A stretch of 64,000 nucleotides of DNA from Certhia americana (taxonomy: Eukaryota; Chordata; Aves; Passeriformes; Certhiidae), in the NCBI GenBank assembly GCA_018697195.1, contig JAGMWU010000028.1, positions 4,014,337-4,078,336 on the forward strand, in the 5' to 3' direction. Of the stretch, positions 36,501-45,500 are shown one piece after another; positions within the stretch are counted from its first letter, which is position 1; each line of letters opens with the position of its first letter. The notes beneath the pieces were generated by a model, which worked only from the letters and a program-made list of their open reading frames with translations, had not been told where the DNA came from and searched no databases. The translations under genes were made by a program, and so were the position numbers.

Positions 36501-39500
36501 AAGGAAGTTTGAGGATCTTGGGAAATGTGGCAGAGCTGCACCAAAGTTCCCCGGATAATAGGAATGGACTCCACGGGGAGCAGAGAGGTTGGAGTGGATT
36601 TTGAGGAGCAAAGTGGGTGGACCAGAACTGGCAATTTAGAGGATACTTGTATTTGATTCATTAGTAGCTCCAAGCCCCATAAACATTAAAAAAGCCAGTA
36701 AAGTTGCAGTTAATTTTTTTTTTCTGTCAATAAAATTGCCTGAACTTGACAACCATGACCGATTCCCTCCGTTGCCATTGTCACGCTGCCAGTCTGCATG
36801 GGGAAGAGAATTAAACAAAAATGAAGTGGCTGTATGCTAATCTCAGATTTATTGCAGGGTTTTTTTGTATGAGCCCCTTTCCCCATAGTGGAGAGCTGGG
36901 GCTTGGTCATGGTGCCTGTGGGCAAACAGATCCTTTGCCCTGCTTTCCACTCGAGTACCCCAGATGCTGTTAAGGGAAGGCACCAAACTCCACAGATCAC
37001 AAGGGCAATTACAAACACACATTTGCATGACCAAATGGGATCCCCCTGCTCTGCGATCTGGGTGTACAGGGCCCAGCTGTGAGCTGGACACATCTCCATC
37101 TCCCACATCCAGGCTGCCAAAAGCAGAGCAATAGCAGTGACAGCAGAATCTTCGACAAGATGCAAATTGTCTCGAATGCACTGAGGGGAAAAAAGAAAAA
37201 GAGCTTTGTGTGCATTTTGTATGCACAGAGAACCTTCAGCTGTCTCTCTGCTTGGGATGTCTGCAGGAGCCTTCAGACTCTGGGAATGCTGTGTTTAGGT
37301 TTTGCATCTGTTGCTTTGGATAGCAGACACGCCCTGGTCCCCATCCTGCCCGTGCAGGGTGTGCTCACAGCAGCGTCGGGCTCCATCCACTGCCGGCCCA
37401 GCCACGCGTCCTGCACGGAACACTCGGTGCCTCGGGCCCTTGCGTAGCTGGAACGAGAGCATGGACAGACGCCAGGCTCTGGGGAAGAAGCAGCATCTGA
37501 AAATTAGGTAGTTAAGTGCCTGCAGAGTGTCCTGCTGGAGGAAGAATCTGGCAGATTTCGGCAGCGCTGCCTTCGGCTCGGTCACTTTGGGGTCACCTCG
37601 GTAGCAGGAGGGGATGCTGCCTTCTGCCAGGTAACCTCTGACTGGTTTTTTTTTTGCTTTAATGAGAAACCTGGAGCCTCACGGGCTGTTTAACTACAGT
37701 GCAGGCAGTGAGGTGTGACCAAAGCCAGCCCTTTTTCCAAGAACTCGTGTCTCTGCAGGCAGGTCGGCTGCACCGGCCTCCCACAGGGCTCCCAGTGAGG
37801 ACACGGGTCACTGGCAGATCCCTGCCCTCCCTCGGGGTGGTGTGGAGGGCAAAGACAGAGTTCAGGAGTGTCCCTTATGGTGGTGTGTATTTGTGCCTCT
37901 CCATGGAGGGGGCTCAGTTTGGCTCAGAGGAAGATGAAGGCCCCTCTGACTGCCTGGCAGCCAGTCTGTGCCAGCTGGGACCCAGGGTGGGACTCAGCCT
38001 ACCCAGTTTCAAGTGTCTGACTGGACTGATGGTTCAGCTCTTTGAGCAAAGTTGCTCTGCCTGGAGCAGAGTTCTGCCCCAGGTAATGCATTTCACCCTG
38101 TGTCCCTTCCCTGGCTGAGCCCAGGCTGGTTCCTGACAGCACATGGTGAGATGTTGGGATGAAGGAGCTGTAGGGTGTCACTCACTGCCCCAAAATGTGG
38201 GTGTCAGTGAGAGCCCCGACCTGGGCCAGCCCTGAGCCTCCCTTGCTCTGCTCAGCCCTGTGGAGCTGAGGCACCCAGGAGGAACGTGCAAGGTAAAAGC
38301 ACTTGTCAGAAGAAATGAAATCGGAAACACGTCTTGGGAAAGTCTTTTTGATTCTAATTGGCATCTCTGAGGCTGCTGCTGGAGGCTCCTGGAGGACTGG
38401 GCTGATGGCAGAGCACATCCTGGAGCCCTGCTCTCCCCACTGAGCCTGTCCTCAGAGGACCTGGGGAGGGGCTGGTGGGAGCTGGGGCTGCTCTGTGCCC
38501 TCAGAGGGGAAACTGGGAGGTGGCATCTGCTAACCTGTGGCCAGCACCGAAGGGAACCTTTGGGTAAAACCAAAAACAGCAGTGGCCCATGCAGAGAGCA
38601 TGGCTCTTGTTTGAGGGCATGTTGAGTGCAGACAGGTTTAATGTCTGGCTTCTCTGTGTGGCTGGCAAAGGTTAAAAGATCTCCAGTGTCTTTGAGTTTA
38701 ATTCTCTCTTTAGTGGCAGATTATTGTTTTCCATGTGAGTTGAAATCCTGGTGGGTTTGAAGGACGTTTCTCCTGCACCAGGGGCTGGAATGATTTGTTC
38801 AGAGCTGCTATGCTTTGTCTATCCTTGTTAAGTACCCAGAGAATATGGACTGCCACCGAGGGAATTTAATGTGACACATAAAAATAAGGAGTGCAGGACA
38901 AAGCTGTAGGCTTCACAGTGTTTAACTACCTTGTATCCTTGCTACAGAGCAAGAAATTTTTTTCAAATTTGAGATGCCAAAGGTGGGAGAACACTTACTG
39001 CCCTGCCTTGGGGCTGGCACAGGTGCCCTGTTGGCAGAGCGAGAGCCACCAGCTCCGTGCTGCTCATGTGGGATCACGGCCGTGCCAAAGGGGATTAGCA
39101 CCAAGAAGGGCTCAACTCTGCAAAGTGAGCATGAGTGAAAATGTAAATAGGATCAGCAAGCTTGTTTAGTTTTTATACATGAAAATTACACGTCACCATT
39201 GTCACAGCTCATTTGGCTGCTGGCTGTTCCTGCTGTCCGGGTGGCACAAAGGGAGGGGCTGACTGTGAGCTCTGCCCTTGCCAGCATCTTCCTTCCACTA
39301 CCCCAGCTTCAGCCCTGGCTCTCTGCAGGGCATGGAGCCACAGAGCACCAGGATGGGCAGGTCAAGGGAGCAGAGCAGACCCAAGCATTGGGAACTGCAG
39401 GTTTCAGGTACCTGAGGTATGACATGCTGTGGGCACGTCCGTCTCTCCCTGTTCCTCCCTCACACAGGGCAGTAATACTTTGCTTCCCAAACCTATGAGA

Positions 39501-42500
39501 GAAATCCCATCACTTGCTCTGGTGCTCTTTGTCCATTTCAAAAAGCCCTTTCCAAGCCATCTCTCTCTGGGAGATGAATTCCTCGCACACATGCTGCGTT
39601 CCTGCCAGGTGAGGTGTCTGTCAGGGGAGTTAATCCCCATTAATCCCTTCCCTCCTCCCCGGAGCGAAGCACACAATCTCCCGCTGTTACAGGAATGCAC
39701 ATTAAATGTGGTTCTTTGGCTTAAAATTCATGAACAAGAAAGGGGAGGGGATGTTTCCATCTTTCTGGCGGGATGCTGCTGCCCACCAGCCAGAGGTCAT
39801 TGCCCTGGCAGCAGCAGCTCCTTGTGTTAATCACTGGGAATTTGTTCCCAATCCAAGAGAGTTGCTGCTTGTGCACCACATGGGCAGCCTGGAGCTTTCA
39901 GCAACAACCTGCCTCTTCTGACTCACTGATTTTGTGCAGTTGAGAGGTGCACAGAGCTGTTCATGTGATGTGGTTCCATCCTCTCACAGCTCATGGTGTG
40001 CAGTGTCACCACTCAGGTGAGCCCCTGGTGTCCCGTGGGGCTGTGGGGTGCCAGGCAGATGGGTCTGGCCATGGTCTGGTGTCCACAGGGTCTCTGAGGC
40101 AGTGGCAGTAGCTCTTCCCAGCACAACAGCCCTGACTGGCACAGTCTGTGAACTGGCCTTTGGGTAAACACAGCATGAACCCCCCGTGGGCTGCAAAGAC
40201 ATTTAGTCCCGACTTTTCTGTTGTTTAAACAACTCTCAGACAAATAAATGCCTTTGTGCCGTGGCTGTCAGCTCAAGCTCTGCTCTCCTGTCCCCTCCCA
40301 GCTCCCCAGGAATGAATGTGTGGGATCTGACCCGCCAAGGGAGGGGGAGGCAGAGGAGTCCCATCAAGGGGTGTTGAGAGCTCTGCCTCCTGCCACCCGC
40401 TGCTCATTTGCCACTGCTGTTTGCTAAATGACCAGTCTGGGCTGCAGGGCAGCTCTCCCACATCCAGGGAGATCTCTGGGCATCCTTTATCTCTGGTGTT
40501 AATTCCCTGTTTCCCTGAACAGTCCTCTGTGGCCGAGGGAAGAGCAGCTCCTGGGTGGATAGCCGTGTGCTGTCCTGCTCTGCTGTCACCACACCCACCG
40601 TGGAAGTGGCAGTGATGCTGCTTGGCAGGAGCAGAGCAGCTGCTGGCGTGGCCGGGAGCAAGGACACGCTGGGGAGGTGGCTGCTGTGGGGCAGCTCACT
40701 GCATTTAAAGCAGGTAGCACTCAGCAAAGCACTCGTACTGAAATCCCACAGAAGTGTGGATAGGAAGGGGTAGGAAACCCTTGCTGCTCTTTATGGAGGG
40801 TGCCTGGCAGTCTCACCTGCCCTCACCTTCCCTGCGGCCGCCCTTAATTGGGTTTCTCTTATAAAACCAAAATGTGGAACAGTGAAGCGCTGTCGGCACA
40901 CACCTGCTGGGACTCTCTGGGGAGCAGAGGGAGGCAGGGCCAGGGAGGGGGTCTGGGCTCCAGCTGAAGCCTTCAGTCACACAGCAGCACAGCTCTGCCA
41001 GGCGTGGGGAGACGTGTCCTGCTGAGCTCTGCCCAGGTAGGAGGGCAGGGAAGCAGGTTGTGACCGAGGCTTTTAAAGGGGGGTAGAGTCCGTGTGCTTC
41101 TGCTCTGCAGGGGGAAGGGGGCAGAAAATGGGTGTTAACAGCACAGTGTGGGTGACTGGAGCATCTCTGACCCTGCCTGGGGCCAGAGGAGACATCTGAC
41201 CTTGCCCTGCTGCCAGGGAAGGCTGTGCAGGTTTCCCTGTGGCCGTGGAGGGAGGTTGAGCAGAACCCCGAGCCCCTGCTCGGGCATGGAGGGGGCTGGG
41301 GATTGCCTGGGCACTGTTACAGTTTAAAGCCTCTGTGTGTGAATCCCATAGGAGGTGGCTGTAAGCCATGCCCCAGGGCTAAGGGCTGGCAGCATCTCCC
41401 AGAGCAGGGAGGGCAGTGTTCTGTGTGCTCAGCTCTGCTCGTGTCAGCCCTCTCTCTGCCCAAGGTCTGTACATGGGGCAGAGCTCCCAGCCTTGGAAGC
41501 CTTCCTTATTCTTCTCTTCCTCCTCCTGCTGCCAGGATGTGCTGAAGGTCAAGTCAGGAGGGTGCCGTAACTGCGTGATGTTCATCCTGTGTGGCTCCTG
41601 TTGTCACCTGCTCCCATGTCACTCCCTCCTGTCCCCACAGGGCTGTAATGTCATGGAAGACCAGGACCTTCGGGATATCGGGATCGGTGACCCGCAGCAC
41701 CGCCGGAAGCTGCTCCAGGCTGCTCGCTCCCTCCCAAAGGTCAGCACCAGCCCAGGACAGGGCATTGCCAGGCATAGCTGTGAACACAGGGGAAACAAAA
41801 GCCAGACCCTGCGTCTCCAGACATGGAGGAATCCCTGGGGCTCTGGGAAGGGTTTGGGGAATAGCAGGGAGGAGGAGGAAGAGTATACTGATCTCCCAGG
41901 CTATGTGGATGGTGGTAGCTCCATGTGGGGACTGTTTCTCCTGCCAGTCTTGATCCCAAGCACATTCTTTGTTTGTTCAGTGCTTTTGTTACCGGCTAGT
42001 GGAGAAGGTGTTGGCCTGTAAACTGATTTTCATTGACCTCATATCCCTCGGGATCCCAGCTCCTGCAGCTTTTAACACCTTTCTTGTGCTTTCACAGTTG
42101 AAACCTCTGGGCTGTGATGGGAATAGCCAGCCATCAGTTCCTGCATGGCTTGACTCCCTGGGGCTGCAGGATTACATCCAGTCCTTCCTCTCGAGTGGCT
42201 ACAGCTCTATCGACACTGTGAAAAACCTCTGGGAGCTTGAGATAGTAAACGTGAGTGTCACCCCTCTCCTGCCAGGGCAGCAAGGTCCTGCCCTGTTCCC
42301 TGAGGCTGGGACTTGCTGCAAGTCTCTCAGAGCAGCTCTGTGCCCATGGTGACCATGATCTCCCTGCAGGTGCTGAAAGTGAACCTGCTGGGCCATCGGA
42401 AGAGGATCATTGCCTCACTGGCAGACAGACCCTATGAGGAGCCACCAGCCAAGCCACCACGGTTCTCACAGCTGAGAGTGAGTCCCTGCTCGTGGTTCCC

Positions 42501-45500
42501 TGCCTGGCTCGTGTGTCAGTGCTGGCAGAAATCTTGCCATGGCCACTGGTGTCCATTCAGCTGCTCACCTCATCCTCTCTAGCCACCCAGGCAGCAAATA
42601 CTTGTGCAGGGGCAACCTTGCAGTGAAAGGGGCAAGATAATTGCAGCCCTTGCAGGTCAGCCTCTGGATGCTGACCCCATGGGAAAGGTCAGGCTGCCCT
42701 GAAGGGGTGCAGGGTTCCACTCCCACCTCTGCCCTGCACAGAAGCAAACTCTGAGCCCACTTTCTTGCCCTTGTTTGCTGGTCAGAGATGTGGGAGCTTT
42801 CAGCAGGCAGGAGTGACTCGGCCCAGCTGGAGAGGGGCTGCAGCTGGGATTTGGTGTTTGATTGCACCCTTGGGATCTGGAGCTCTCTCCCTGGCCTGGC
42901 TGGGCTGCTGAGAGCTCCAGCTCTTGCTGCCAAATAACACTCGACAAGATGTGTGGATGTTGATTTTTTGCTGCAGGAGTGGCAGCATTTGGATGTTAGG
43001 CCCCTGTTACGGGGCTTGGCTGGAAGGGAAGCATCCATCACATTCCCCATTCTTCCTGAAAACTGGCTTTTGAGAGCTGAGTTTGGCAAAAGCTGCTGGG
43101 CTCAGAGCGACTCTGTGAGCTCAGAAATGGGGTAGCATGCCGTGCTGCCTCCTCCCAGAGATTGTTAATCAGCTTCCTGGAGCAGTAATTGGAGTGATTA
43201 GAGTTTACCCATCCTAAACATCTGGTCTTTGCCCTGCTGCAGAGCTCTGCCCTCTTGGATTCCCAAGGCTCTCCAACCCAAATAGCCTTAGCTGAAGTGA
43301 GTTGGGCTGCTGTGCCCTGCTTGCTGACAGGGGATTTTTTAGTAACTGGGTTCAAGTGTGAGAACAGAGAGAGTTCACCCTGATGCTGCACTGGGAGGGT
43401 GCCCAGTACAGACCCCACTGCTCAGCATAGGAGGGACCAGCAGCCAAGGATTTGCACCGTGAGCCGGGCGGGACCCAGGGCAGCGGTGCTGAGGCTGCTT
43501 TGGTTCGGCTCAGCTGATTGAGATGCTGCCCGGGGAGGCTGGGTGGGAGAATGGGCCATTTGCAGCATTTCCTGGCGCTGCAGCTGGTGAGCTCCAGCGC
43601 GGGGGGCGGGCGGACGTCAATGGCAAATCAAGCGAGTGGGCTGAGTGGGACTAATGCGGCCACAGCTGTGCAGAGGCTCCGGCCGTGCCTGCGGGCCCTG
43701 GGCGCGCTCTGGTGGCGGCTCCCGGGGCTCCTCTGCTGGGGTGGCTGATCATCATCGCCCCTCGGGTGCTAGCTGAGTGCTTTAGGGGAGCCCACCCCTC
43801 TGGAATCACCTTGCCCCCAGCCCGGTGTGTCCCCTGTCCTTCTGGGATCAGCTCGCAGAGGCACAAAGGGCTGAGTACACAGCTGAAACCATCCTGGAGC
43901 AAATTGGGTCTCTCATGCAGAAGGTAAAGGGTGGGATTGGCATTGAGGCAGGAGCCCCCAGAGCAGGAGCTGGCCCCGTTAGTCCACTCAATGCACCCTG
44001 TGTCAGGCGATGTAGAGGGAGTGATGGGGGGCACAGCACAGCCCAAAGCTGACTGGGACCCTTTGTGGTGTCTGCTCCTTCCAGTGCCAGGACTTGATGT
44101 CCCAGACATCATCTCCCCTGAGCCAGAACGACTCCTGCACAGGCAGATCTGCTGATCTCCTGCTGCCCTCTGGGGACACTGCCAAGAGGCAACACGATCG
44201 TGGCACTGAGGTTGCTCCCTACTCCAGAGCTGAGCGCTACAAAGCACAGGTTAGTGGGTGCTTTTGTGTGTCCTGGGGGCCCTCTGCACAGGCTTCCCTG
44301 TCCCTGGAGCCAGGGAGAAGGGAGGATGATGCAGGGAGGGAGCTGGTCGGGCTCAGCTTCCCTTTGACATTAGACCCAGCAGCCTCTTTATGCCTCAGTT
44401 TTACCTCAAAACCGAATGGCTGACACTTCCAGCACTGGCACCTTAACCCCATGTGCTGCCTCCACCCAGCTCATTTGGCCATTGCCAGCCTCAATCCCCT
44501 CAGCTCAAAGAGCCCCCCTGAGAGATGTTCCGACCCAGACTGAATCCCTCGTGGCTTCACATCCGTGCTTCTCTCCCCATGCAGGAGGACCGTCGGGAGT
44601 CCAAGCTAACCCTGCGCCCCCCCAGCCTGGCAGCCCCCTATGCCCCTGTTCAAAACTGGCAGCACCAGCCCGAGAAGCTCATCTTCGAGTCCTGCGGGTA
44701 CGAGGCCAACGTAAGTGGCTTTTGGTTTGTGGGGGTGGCGAGGATGGGGAGGCTCTGCGGGTCAGGCTGTTGAGCGTGGGGTCTCAGGGCAGTGTCATTG
44801 CCTTGGGATTGGCAGGATTTAACAGCTTTCCCTCCTTCAACAGTACTTGGGCTCCATGTTGATCAAAGACCTCCGAGGGACAGAGTCTACACAGGATGCC
44901 TGTGCCAAGATGAGGGTACGGAGACCCTGGGGCCGGGGGCTTCACTTGCAGCCTGTGGTGGATGATGTGGGTTGGGGACAGGGGAACTCAGTGGTTCCCC
45001 AAACCCTGTGGGGGCCCAGACCACCAAGCAGGCAGTGCCACTGTCTCTGGTGAACTGTCCCTTCCCACCATTGTTCCCAGTACCTGGAAGAGTGGGTGTT
45101 TTCACTGGGGAAGTGGTGGCTGGGTTCTCTTCAGGTCCCTTTCTCTTCCCCTCTGCTTCCACCAGGAGCTAACTTTCCTCCTCCTGGTCCCAGATCCCCA
45201 AAACGTCCTATATGGGCCTGGGGGTCTCTGGGGTGGGGTGGGCTGGGGTGGGGGTGAAGAGGGAGCATCCATTCACAGTTGGTCACTTGAATATTCTCGT
45301 TTCTGAAGAAATCCACGGAGCACATGAAGAAGATCCCAACCATAATCCTGTCCATCACATACAAAGGAGTGAAGTTCATCGATGCCTCCAACAAGGTGAG
45401 CTGCAGATGCTTTAAAGTTTGTGTCTGGAGGTACACAGTCTGCAATCCCACCTGCCTGGGGGCTGCAGGTCACTTTTTATGGCTCCAGAAGCCACAACTG

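Noticed and set aside
44916..45308. ANKS1B-style 12-nt microexon between PTB exons
   Set aside because: No AG-(12 nt)-GT segment resembling the ANKS1B insert could be found in this intron.
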